DNA of 64,000 nucleotides from PALSA-600 sp963842335 (lineage in GTDB: Bacteria > Actinomycetota > Thermoleophilia > Gaiellales > Gaiellaceae), in assembly GCA_963842335.1 (NCBI GenBank), contig CAWJGF010000016.1, positions 37,001 through 101,000 on the forward strand. Direction: 5' to 3'. The position numbers and the translations under genes were made by a program. Positions 16,608 through 24,142 of this stretch are shown piece after piece (the first letter of the stretch is position 1; each line of letters starts with the position of its first letter). A model generated the notes under the pieces. The model did no database searches. It saw only the letters and a list, made by a program, of their open reading frames with translations, and had not been told where the DNA came from.

Positions 16608-17750
16608 ATGCGCCTCCTAAAGGCTTTCGTCCTCGTTGCCCTGCTCGCAGGCGCTTACACCCCCCTTGCGTCGGCCGGCGGCTACACGGACGAGTCGTAC
16701 TTCACCCCGGTCGGCAAGGTCGGCACGCCGTATTCCCACACGGTGTCCTGGAAGCCGGGCACCGGCTGCCCGCCGTATGGCTATTCGGTCGTCGGAGGCG
16801 CGTTTCCGCCCGGGCTCAGCCTGTCGTCCAGCGGACACATCACCGGAACTCCGACCCAGGCCGGGACCTACACCTTTTACATCCGCCAGACCGACAACTG
16901 CGGGATCGAGGGCGAGGGCAACGCGCCGTTCGTGATCAAGATCCAGGGCGGCGCCCCGCCGCTCGTGATCACGTCCTCCACGCTCGGGAACGGCGAGGCC
17001 GACCTCTCGTATTCGGTGATGCTCTCCGCCTCCGGCGGCGGAACGGCAAAGACCTGGTCGGTCACTGCGGGCGCGCTTCCTTCCGGTCTCACTCTCTCGA
17101 ACGACGGGCACCTCTCCGGCACACCGACGGCTCCGGGGAGCTACTCCTTTACGGCGACGGTCAGCGACGGTACGAGCTCCTCCTCGAAGGGCATGTCGCT
17201 CACGATCATCCCCGGCATCACCGTCAACGCCACGCCGACTGTGCCGACAGCCGAAGTGCGGACGAATTACTCGGCATCGGTGCCGACCATGCTCGGCGTG
17301 ACCGGCGGCGTACCGCCGTACCGCTACGCCCCCGTCAGCGGTTTTCCGTTCGGAATCGGCTTCGACTCCGCCACGGGCCAGATCTTCGGCTCTCCTCGCG
17401 AGCCCGGCGTCGTCAACCTCACGATCGCGATCACCGACGCGAACGGCGCGACGAAGCAGGTGACCGTAGCCGTGACCGTGTTGCCGAAGCTGCGCATCGT
17501 GTCCACGCGGCTCGCCGGCGGAACCGTCGGCAAGCGCTATCGGGGTAACGTCGGCGTTGCGGGCGGTCAGGATCCGGTCTGGGCCCTGCTGTCCGGCAAG
17601 CTGCCGGCCGGCTTGAGGCTGAACTCGGCGACGGGGGCAATCACCGGCTTGCCGAAACGCGCCGGATCGTTCCACTTCACCGTCTCCGTCAAGGATGCGC
17701 TCGGAGCAACGGTGTCGATTCGCTACACCCTCCTCATCCGCAACAAGTAG
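16608..17750 (+). CDS. secreted protein with putative-Ig (He_PIG) repeats
   Basis: 380 residues from the ATG at 16608, where a signal peptide begins (MRLLKAFVLVALLAGAYTPL). Four He_PIG-type Ig-like domains of about 90 residues can be followed by their signature PPGLSLSSSGHITGTPTQAG, PSGLTLSNDGHLSGTPTAPG, FGIGFDSATGQIFGSPREPG and PAGLRLNSATGAITGLPKRAG. There is no anchor at the C-terminus. These domains are common in extracellular adhesive or carbohydrate-binding proteins. The frame is open upstream to 16500, over the antisense kinase start, and that part is not coding. Confidence 0.85.
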   Translation: MRLLKAFVLVALLAGAYTPLASAGGYTDESYFTPVGKVGTPYSHTVSWKPGTGCPPYGYSVVGGAFPPGLSLSSSGHITGTPTQAGTYTFYIRQTDNCGIEGEGNAPFVIKIQGGAPPLVITSSTLGNGEADLSYSVMLSASGGGTAKTWSVTAGALPSGLTLSNDGHLSGTPTAPGSYSFTATVSDGTSSSSKGMSLTIIPGITVNATPTVPTAEVRTNYSASVPTMLGVTGGVPPYRYAPVSGFPFGIGFDSATGQIFGSPREPGVVNLTIAITDANGATKQVTVAVTVLPKLRIVSTRLAGGTVGKRYRGNVGVAGGQDPVWALLSGKLPAGLRLNSATGAITGLPKRAGSFHFTVSVKDALGATVSIRYTLLIRNK

Positions 17751-17759
17751 TCGGCCGTT

Positions 17760-18848
17760 TCAGCCGGTCGCGTCGTCACCGCCGACGAGCACTCGCACGA
17801 TCTCGAGGCTGTCGTCGACAACGACGACGTCTGCGACCGATCCGGGCCTGAGGGTGCCGAGCTCCGGCCGGCCCGCGATGCGCGCCGGCACCTCGCTGGC
17901 AGCGGACAGTGCCGCTTGGATCGGAGCGCCGAGGTGCACGAGGTTCCGCACCGCCTCGATCATCGGCACGGTGCTCCCGGCGAGCACTCGCTCGGCGCTG
18001 CGGGCGACGCCGTTCTCGACCTCGAAGTCGACGCCGGCGATCGTGTAGCTGCCATCGCCGGCTCCTGCTGCGGCGGTCGCGTCGGTGACGAGGGCGACCC
18101 TGCCGGCGGCGGCCTGCCACACGAGCCGCGCAGTGTCGTCGGCGAGGTGTACGCCGTCGAGGATCACCTGCACGACAACATCGCCCGAGACGAGCGCCGC
18201 ACCTGCGAGGCCCGGCTCACGCGCCGCGAACGGGCGCATCGCGTTGAAGATGTGCGTCACCGTCTTGGCGCCGCGCGAGAACGCATCGCGTGCCTCTGCG
18301 GCAGTCGCGTTCGAGTGCCCACACGAGACCGTTATGCCGCGCTTCCTCAGGAGCTCCATCAGCTCGTACGCACCGGGAAGCTCAGGCGCCAGCGTCACGT
18401 GGCTCACCGGCCCGGCGGCCAGCAACCGTTCCAAGAGCCGACAGTCGGGATCGCGCCGCGCTTCGGCAGGATGCGTGCCGAGCCGCTCGCCCGAGATGAA
18501 CGGTCCCTCGAGATGCGCACCGATGATGCGCGGCACGGAACCGTTCTGCGGCACCTCCTGTAGCGCGGCGGTGAGCTCGTCTTCCGGCGAAGTGATGAAC
18601 GTCGGCTGGTAGGCGGTGACGCCTCCCTGGAGCAAGGCCTCGCCAGATTTGCGATAGCCCGACGTGTCGGCCGAGAAGAAGTCCACTCCGGCAAAGCCGT
18701 TGACCTGCAGGTCGACGAAACCGGGAGCGGCAACGCCACTCCCGTTGGCGGAGCTCAAGCCGACGCCGGCGATCCGGCCGTCGGCCACCTCGACGTCACC
18801 CGGCACCAGGCTCCCGTCGACGAGCGCTGCCCCGACTCCGAGTCGCAC
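17760..18848 (-). CDS. nagA: N-acetylglucosamine-6-phosphate deacetylase
   Basis: 362 residues starting at a GTG. NagA removes the acetyl group from GlcNAc-6-P to give GlcN-6-P. Visible family motifs are APGFVDLQVNGFAGVDFF, the metal ligand region HLEGPFIS, SCGHSNATAAEA, THIFNAMRPFAAREPG, LDGVHL and the catalytic Asp in LVTDATAAAG. It is last in the leftward operon, 2 bp after the ABC ATPase stop codon. It therefore shares control with the sugar transporter, presumably through the operator cluster at 23263-23418. Confidence 0.95.
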   Translation of the reverse strand: MRLGVGAALVDGSLVPGDVEVADGRIAGVGLSSANGSGVAAPGFVDLQVNGFAGVDFFSADTSGYRKSGEALLQGGVTAYQPTFITSPEDELTAALQEVPQNGSVPRIIGAHLEGPFISGERLGTHPAEARRDPDCRLLERLLAAGPVSHVTLAPELPGAYELMELLRKRGITVSCGHSNATAAEARDAFSRGAKTVTHIFNAMRPFAAREPGLAGAALVSGDVVVQVILDGVHLADDTARLVWQAAAGRVALVTDATAAAGAGDGSYTIAGVDFEVENGVARSAERVLAGSTVPMIEAVRNLVHLGAPIQAALSAASEVPARIAGRPELGTLRPGSVADVVVVDDSLEIVRVLVGGDDATG

Positions 18849-18850
18849 GG

Positions 18851-20071
18851 CTACCCGGCGACCGGGGTCGCGACCGGCACGTCGACCCTGGAGATGGCTG
18901 CCCCGGTCTCCAGATCGAAGAAATGGAGAAGACGCGGATCGATCGCGACCTCGACCGCTTCGCCCGGCGCAAGGAGGAGATGCCGGTCGAAGCGGCCGAG
19001 GAGCGTCACCGACCGCTCTGAGTCGTCGACACCCAGGGAGGGACCTGGGAGCTGGGCGGCGGTGTCGACGAGGTCCGAACGCTCGAGCGGTGCTGCGGTG
19101 ATCTCGATGTGGACCAGCTGCTCCGAGCCGAGCGACTCGACGAGCAGGATCCGGCCACGTAGCCGGGTGCCGTCCCAGCCCGCAGCCTCGCGGACGTCTT
19201 CGGGACGGATACCGACAGCGACCCGCCTGCCGGCGTAGTTCGCGAGCGACGGACGCTCCGCGACGAGATCGGACGGAAGCTCGACGTCCATGTCCCCGAT
19301 TCGGCAGACGAGCTTCCCGTCGTCCGATTCAAGGCCGGCTTCGAAGAGATTCATCGCCGGCGAACCGACGAAGCTCGCGACGAAGAGATTGACCGGTGCG
19401 TCGTAGAGCCGCTGCGGCGTGTCGACCTGTTGCAGCCTGCCGTCGCGCATAACGGCGACTCGGTTGCCCATGGTCATCGCCTCGACCTGGTCGTGTGTGA
19501 CGTAGACGGTGGTCACCTTGAGCGCCTGCTGAATGCGTGCGATCTCCGCCCGCATCTGCACGCGCAGCTTTGCGTCCAGGTTCGAAAGCGGTTCGTCCAT
19601 CAGGAACGCCTTCGGCTCGCGAACGATCGCCCGCCCCATCGCGACGCGCTGCCGCTGCCCACCGGACAGCTGCGCCGGCCGTCGCTGCAACATGTCACCG
19701 AGGCCGAGCACGCGCGCGATTTCCTCGACGCGGCGCTTCTGCTCCTCCTTCGGCACCTTCCGCATGCGCAGCCCGAACGCCAGGTTGTCGTAGACGGTCT
19801 TGTGTGGATAGAGCGCGTAGTTCTGAAAGACCATCGCGATGTCGCGATCGCGCGGGGCGAGGTCGTTCACGACCTTGCCGCCGATCCGGATCTCGCCCGA
19901 GCTGATCTCCTCGAGCCCGGCGATCATGCGCAGAGCAGTCGTCTTGCCGCACCCCGACGGGCCGACGAGCACGACGAACTCGCCCTCTTCGACCTCGAGG
20001 TTGAGGTCACGGACCGCGATCACGTCGCCGCCATAGACCTTGGAAAGGTGGACGAGCTCGATCTGGGCCAT
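18851..20071 (-). CDS. ABC sugar transporter ATPase (MsmK/UgpC type)
   Basis: 406 residues. Walker A GPSGCGKTT, signature LSGGQRQRVAMGRA, Walker B AFLMDEPLSNLDAKLR and H-loop VTHDQVEAMTM are all present. The C-terminal ~150 residues are the OB-fold regulatory extension typical of carbohydrate importers. The ATG overlaps the permease stop (TAATG). The open frame extends far upstream in the antisense of nothing useful; those residues are a shadow of the permease gene. It energises the adjacent permease pair. Confidence 0.95.
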   Translation of the reverse strand: MAQIELVHLSKVYGGDVIAVRDLNLEVEEGEFVVLVGPSGCGKTTALRMIAGLEEISSGEIRIGGKVVNDLAPRDRDIAMVFQNYALYPHKTVYDNLAFGLRMRKVPKEEQKRRVEEIARVLGLGDMLQRRPAQLSGGQRQRVAMGRAIVREPKAFLMDEPLSNLDAKLRVQMRAEIARIQQALKVTTVYVTHDQVEAMTMGNRVAVMRDGRLQQVDTPQRLYDAPVNLFVASFVGSPAMNLFEAGLESDDGKLVCRIGDMDVELPSDLVAERPSLANYAGRRVAVGIRPEDVREAAGWDGTRLRGRILLVESLGSEQLVHIEITAAPLERSDLVDTAAQLPGPSLGVDDSERSVTLLGRFDRHLLLAPGEAVEVAIDPRLLHFFDLETGAAISRVDVPVATPVAG

Positions 20072-20958
20072 TACCCACGCACCGCCCCGGAAGTGAGCCC
20101 GAATGCGATCCGCCGCTGCACGAGCAGGAAGAACACGACCACCGGGATGGCGCAGAGCGTCGCACCCGCCATCAGCGGGCCCCAGTCCGTTCCGCGCAGC
20201 GTCGTGAACGAGGCGAGCCAGACCATCAGCGTCTGCTTCTCCGGTGTGTGGAGGAACACGTAGGCAATGATGAACTCGTTCCAGGCCTGGATGAAGGCAA
20301 AGATCGACGTCGCGACGAGACCGGGGCCGACGAGAGGCAGGAGAATTCGGACGAATGCGCCGAAGCGGGTCGCGCCGTCCACCATCGCGGCCTCCTCGAG
20401 ATCCTTGGGAATGCCGAGCAGGAAGCCACGCATCGTCCAGACCGTGAACGGCAGGACGAACGTCAGGTACATCGCGATCACGCCGGTCAGCTTGTCGACC
20501 TGGTGCAGGCGCGACATGAGGATGTAGAGCGGGATGATCAGGGCGGCGAGCGGCACCATCTGCACACCGAGGATCAGGACGATGAACCCCTTCCGCCCGT
20601 AGAAACGGAACTTCGCCAGCGCAAGCGCCGCGAGGAACGCGAGCGTGACCGACAGCGCGACGACGACGGTGACGACGATCACGCTGTTCTTCACCGCATC
20701 CCAGAAGAACGGCTGATTGATGGCATCCCGGAAATTCGACAGCGTCGGACTCGTCGGAATCCACTGCGGCGTGTAGCTCAAGATCTTCTGTCCCGGCTTG
20801 AACGCCGTCGCGACCATCCAGTAGACGGGAAAGACCATCACGACGAGCACGATCACGCCGAGCACGTTCCAGCCCAGCTTGTGCAGGCGACGGCGCCCGC
20901 TGATGCGCGGCGCAACCGGAAGGATCGGGGTGGGTGCGATCTGGGTGCCGGAGGTCAC
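20071..20958 (-). CDS. carbohydrate ABC transporter permease (MalG type)
   Basis: 295 residues from a GTG that overlaps the stop of the upstream permease (GTGA). Six hydrophobic segments are visible, starting with NVLGVIVLVVMVFPVYWMVA. The EAA loop that docks on the ATPase is EEAAMVDGATRFGAFVRILLP. It forms the transmembrane channel with the MalF-type permease. The set (binding protein, two permeases, ATPase) together with nagA and the divergent MurQ suggests import of GlcNAc- or MurNAc-containing sugars. Confidence 0.93.
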   Translation of the reverse strand: MTSGTQIAPTPILPVAPRISGRRRLHKLGWNVLGVIVLVVMVFPVYWMVATAFKPGQKILSYTPQWIPTSPTLSNFRDAINQPFFWDAVKNSVIVVTVVVALSVTLAFLAALALAKFRFYGRKGFIVLILGVQMVPLAALIIPLYILMSRLHQVDKLTGVIAMYLTFVLPFTVWTMRGFLLGIPKDLEEAAMVDGATRFGAFVRILLPLVGPGLVATSIFAFIQAWNEFIIAYVFLHTPEKQTLMVWLASFTTLRGTDWGPLMAGATLCAIPVVVFFLLVQRRIAFGLTSGAVRG

Positions 20959-21941
20959 CGAATCTCCCCCGCTCGCAGCATCTGCCGGAGGTACACGAGC
21001 GTCGCGCCGAACATGAAGAGCACCATCACGACCGCGATCGAAGCGCCGAGCCCGTACTCGCTGATCTGGAAGGACTGGTGGAAGGCGTAGATCGCCATCG
21101 TGTAGTAGTCGCTCGTCGGCCGGCCGTCGAGCATCACCCAGATCTGCTGGAAGACCTGGAAGTCCCAGATGATCGACAGGCTCGTGAGGATGACGAAGAT
21201 CGGCATCAGCAGCGGCATCGTCACCTCGCGAAAGATCCGCCAGGGACGGGCACCGTCGATCGCGGCCGCCTCGAGGAGCTCCTGCGGCACCTGGGCGAGC
21301 GCTGCGTAGATCGTGATCGTGATGAACGGGATCGCGCCCCAGACGATCAGCGCCGTGATCACGGCGAAGCCGCTCCACGGATTCGCGAACCAGTCGTGCC
21401 GGATGAAGTTCCCGACGTGAAGGTGCTGCAGTGACCAGTTCGCGACGCCGAACTCGTAGTCGACCATCCAGCGCCAGATGTCCACCGCAACGATGACCGG
21501 TATCGACCACACGAGGACGAGCCCGGTCGTGAGCGCGACGCGCAGCCACCGAGACACCTGAAGCAGCAGCAAGGCGATCCCCGTCCCGAACACCATCGTC
21601 AGCGTGACGTTCACGACGGTGAAGAGCGCGGTGCGAAGCAGAACGTGCCAGAACTCCGAGTCGTGGAAGATCTGCGCGTAATTCGCCGTGCCGACCCACT
21701 TGCCCTGGTGGCGGATCAGCTCGAAGAGGCCGTACTTCTCGAACGACATCCTCACGAGGAGGTACATCGGATACCCGAGGATGACGCCGATCGCCACCGC
21801 CGCAGGCGCGAGGAGGGCGTAGGGCGCAGCGGCGTGCCCGAGGCGCTGCCGTGTCAGGCGTCGCCGCCGCCGAGAGGCGAGTGGGAACTCGCTCTCGGCG
21901 ACGGACGACAGGGCTGCTCCTTCGGGCGCGAGGCGACTCAC
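20955..21941 (-). CDS. carbohydrate ABC transporter permease (MalF type)
   Basis: 328 residues with a GTG start overlapping the binding-protein stop (GTGA). A 40-residue Arg-rich cytoplasmic N-terminus leads into membrane segments beginning YALLAPAAVAIGVILGYPMY. The EAA motif is LEAAAIDGARPWRIFREVTMP. It pairs with the MalG-type subunit downstream. All genes of this operon overlap by 1-4 nt or are separated by only 2 bp, which indicates strict co-translation. Confidence 0.94.
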   Translation of the reverse strand: MSRLAPEGAALSSVAESEFPLASRRRRRLTRQRLGHAAAPYALLAPAAVAIGVILGYPMYLLVRMSFEKYGLFELIRHQGKWVGTANYAQIFHDSEFWHVLLRTALFTVVNVTLTMVFGTGIALLLLQVSRWLRVALTTGLVLVWSIPVIVAVDIWRWMVDYEFGVANWSLQHLHVGNFIRHDWFANPWSGFAVITALIVWGAIPFITITIYAALAQVPQELLEAAAIDGARPWRIFREVTMPLLMPIFVILTSLSIIWDFQVFQQIWVMLDGRPTSDYYTMAIYAFHQSFQISEYGLGASIAVVMVLFMFGATLVYLRQMLRAGEIR

Positions 21942-23222
21942 GCGCCTGTGTTCAGGATCCTCGTGATCTGACTACTTGCACTGGTTGCTGCTGCCTTCAC
22001 CGACGCCCGGCCGGTGAAGATCTTGACGAGCATGTTCTGGAGCACGTTCGCATTCTCCACATTCGCCCAGTTGGGGCTCGTGGGGACGAACCAGCTGGAT
22101 TTCGCCGCGCGCGCGAACGGAGCCAGCTTCGGGTTCGACGCGTTGAAGGCGAGGAGCTTCGTCGTGTTGGCGATGTTGCCTGTCTTGGCGATCTCGCTCT
22201 CCACAGCGGTGCTCGTGAACGCCTTGATCCAGTCGACGGCGAGGCTCTGATTCTTCGTCGTCACCGGGACGGCGAGATCCGAGCCGCCGAGGAACGTGGG
22301 CATGAACTTGCCCGGGGTGTGGCTCGGCATCGGGATAGGCCCCGATCACCGGCTCGAGCGCCGGGTTGCCGAGCTTCGCGTCGAGGGCGTACGGCCACTC
22401 CCAGCCGTTGCCGACGAATGATCCGACCTTGCCCTTTGAGAAGACGAGCGCCTGCTGCGGGTTCGCCTCGTCGGTCGTCTTGCTCGCCCGCGTCAGCGAC
22501 TTCGCGATCGACGCGACCTGGTTCAGCGCCGCGAGTGCCCTCGGGGAGTTCAGCGACCCCTTCCACTTGCCGCCCGAGCGAACCGCGATCTTCCCGCCGT
22601 AGTCGTAGACGAAGGACATCGCGTAGTACCAGTACTTACCGGGGAAGTAGACAGCCGAGTAGCCGCTGTCCTTCCCGTACTTCTTCATCAGCTTCTTCCC
22701 GTCGGCCACGAACTGCGCGAGGCTCTTGGGCGTCGACTTGATGCCGGCACCCTTGTACTGGTCCTTGCGGTAGATCACCGCGCGGGCACCTGCGTAGTAC
22801 GGAACGCCGTAGAGCTTGCCGTTGTACTGGGCCGAGTTCTTGAGGCCCTGGAGCCAGGTCTTGTTGTTCGGAAATGCCGACTGCGTCAGCGTCTTGAAGG
22901 CGCCGGCCGCCATGTACTTCGTCATCTCCGTGTTGCCGAGCTCGATCACGTCGGGCGCGTCGCCACCGGCGAGCCCGGCGTCGAACTTCTGGAGATGGTT
23001 GCCCCACGTCTGGTACTGGACGTCGACGTCGACGTCCGGATGCTGGGCCTTGAAGGTCCTGTTGGCGAGGGCAACCGCCTCCGGCCAACCGTTCTGTGCG
23101 TCGTTCTGCAGCCAGACCACGATCTTGCCGGCCTGGGCCTTCGAAGTCCCGCCACTTGCGGTCGTTGCCGCAATGGCGAGCATGGCAGCGAGGACCGCCA
23201 CCACGAGGAATCGAACTTTCAT
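21938..23222 (-). CDS. extracellular sugar-binding protein of ABC importer (frameshifted)
   Basis: Family 1 extracellular solute-binding protein, about 427 residues when joined. Signal peptide at the N-terminus (VRFLVVAVLAAMLAIAATTA), then GKIVVWLQND, GLAGGDAPDVIELGN and YGVPYYAGARAVIYRKD. The frame changes near 22333: TAT-CCC-GAT should read TAT-CCG-ATG, one extra C, after which MPSHTPGKFMPTFLGG continues the family. There is no lipobox cysteine after the signal peptide. The ATG at 23222 has a GGGAGG site. It is first in the leftward operon and directly under the predicted GntR operators. Confidence 0.9.
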
Positions 23223-23262
23223 GTCGCCTCCCGGAGCATGGGGAGCCACGCTGGCTTCCCCG

Positions 23263-23278
23263 ATTGGTTTAGACCACA
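23263..23278. promoter_or_regulatory. DasR/NagR-like operator, site 1
   Basis: ATTGGTTTAGACCACA closely matches the published DasR-responsive element (dre, A[CG]TGGTCTAGACCA[CG]T) and the Bacillus NagR box. It lies 41 bp upstream of the binding-protein start codon, where it could block the leftward promoter. The adjacent GntR/UTRA gene is the obvious candidate for the protein that binds it. Confidence 0.75.
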
Positions 23279-23293
23279 AACCACGAGCGGGAG

Positions 23294-23309
23294 ATTGGCA
23301 CAGACCAAT
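23294..23309. promoter_or_regulatory. DasR/NagR-like operator, site 2
   Basis: ATTGGCACAGACCAAT has perfect 5-bp outer arms (ATTGG/CCAAT) and the GACC half of the dre consensus. Its centre is 31 bp, about three helical turns, from the centre of site 1, which favours binding on the same face of the helix. The left half is less perfect than in sites 1 and 3. Confidence 0.6.
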
Positions 23310-23349
23310 CACCGTGTCAAGAGGGTGAATTTCTGCGCTTGTTCGAGGA

Positions 23350-23365
23350 AGTGGTCTTGACCATG
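23350..23365. promoter_or_regulatory. DasR/NagR-like operator, site 3
   Basis: AGTGGTCTTGACCATG contains the perfect palindrome TGGTC-TT-GACCA and differs from the dre consensus at few positions. It ends 31 bp before the ATG of the GntR gene, a position that suggests autoregulation of the rightward transcript. Confidence 0.7.
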
Positions 23366-23395
23366 GCCGGTCCCCTGTGCTTCCATGGGGGACGG

Positions 23396-24142
23396 ATGAG
23401 CAAACAGGTCTTGACCAGGCAGCGCGTGCTCGAGCTCATCGACCAGCTCCAGGTCGGAGAAGCCATCCCGCCAGAGCGGCGGCTCAGCAGCGACCTCGGC
23501 ATCTCGCGCCTGACCCTCCGCGCCGCGCTCGACGACCTCGTCCGCGACGGGTACCTCGAGCGGCGCCACGGCAGCGGCACCTTCGTCAGCGAGCCGAAGA
23601 TCGCCCAGCAGCTGACCTTGACGTCGTTCAGCGAGGACATGCGCCGCCGCGGCATGACGGCCGGCAGCCGGACGATCGAGCTGAAGGAGGCGCACGCCGG
23701 GGCGGCCGTCGGCCGCGCGCTGAAGCTTTCCCCCGATGACCGCGTCGTGCTCATCCGCCGCTTGCGACTCGCGGACGGCGAGCCGATGGCGCTCGAGACT
23801 CTGCACGTTCCCGCTGCGCTCGTCCCGGGACTGTCGCGCGAAGCGTTGGAGAATGCATCGTTCTACGAGCTGCTCGAGAAGCAGTACGGCGTCGTGATCG
23901 AGAGCGGGATGCAATCGATCGAGCCCACTGTGACGAACGAGGAGGAGTCGGAGCTCCTGGGTGTGCCTCTGCACTCCCCCGCTTTTCTCTTCGAGCGCAC
24001 CTCGCGCACTGCGGGGGGCGAGACCGTCGAGTTCGTGCGCTCGTTGTACCGAGGCGACCGCTACCGGCTCGTCGCCGAGCTCTCGCAGCGCCGCGACCGG
24101 CCGGTCGTCGTCGCGGCCGCACTCGTCGCAGACCCGGCATGA
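23396..24142 (+). CDS. GntR/HutC-family (UTRA) regulator, DasR/NagR-like
   Basis: 248 residues from the ATG at 23396 (MSKQVLTRQRVL), preceded by GGGGGA. The N-terminal winged helix is about residues 1-66 (PPERRLSSDLGISRLTLRAALDDLV, RHGSGTFV). The C-terminal UTRA effector domain carries VVLIRRLRLADGEPMALET, LLEKQYGVVIESGMQSIEP and FLFERTSRTAGGETVEF. UTRA proteins of this branch sense phosphorylated amino sugars such as GlcN-6-P or GlcNAc-6-P. It is divergent from the importer/nagA operon with palindromes between, and it heads the operon with the MurQ fusion. I infer that it represses both arms. Confidence 0.92.
   Translation: MSKQVLTRQRVLELIDQLQVGEAIPPERRLSSDLGISRLTLRAALDDLVRDGYLERRHGSGTFVSEPKIAQQLTLTSFSEDMRRRGMTAGSRTIELKEAHAGAAVGRALKLSPDDRVVLIRRLRLADGEPMALETLHVPAALVPGLSREALENASFYELLEKQYGVVIESGMQSIEPTVTNEEESELLGVPLHSPAFLFERTSRTAGGETVEFVRSLYRGDRYRLVAELSQRRDRPVVVAAALVADPA
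23405..23418. promoter_or_regulatory. possible DasR/NagR-like operator, site 4 (intragenic)
   Basis: CAGGTCTTGACCAG contains the perfect core GGTCTTGACC and lies inside the first codons of the GntR gene (encoding QVLTR). An extra operator inside the regulator gene could strengthen autoregulation. It may also be a chance product of the coding sequence. Confidence 0.4.
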
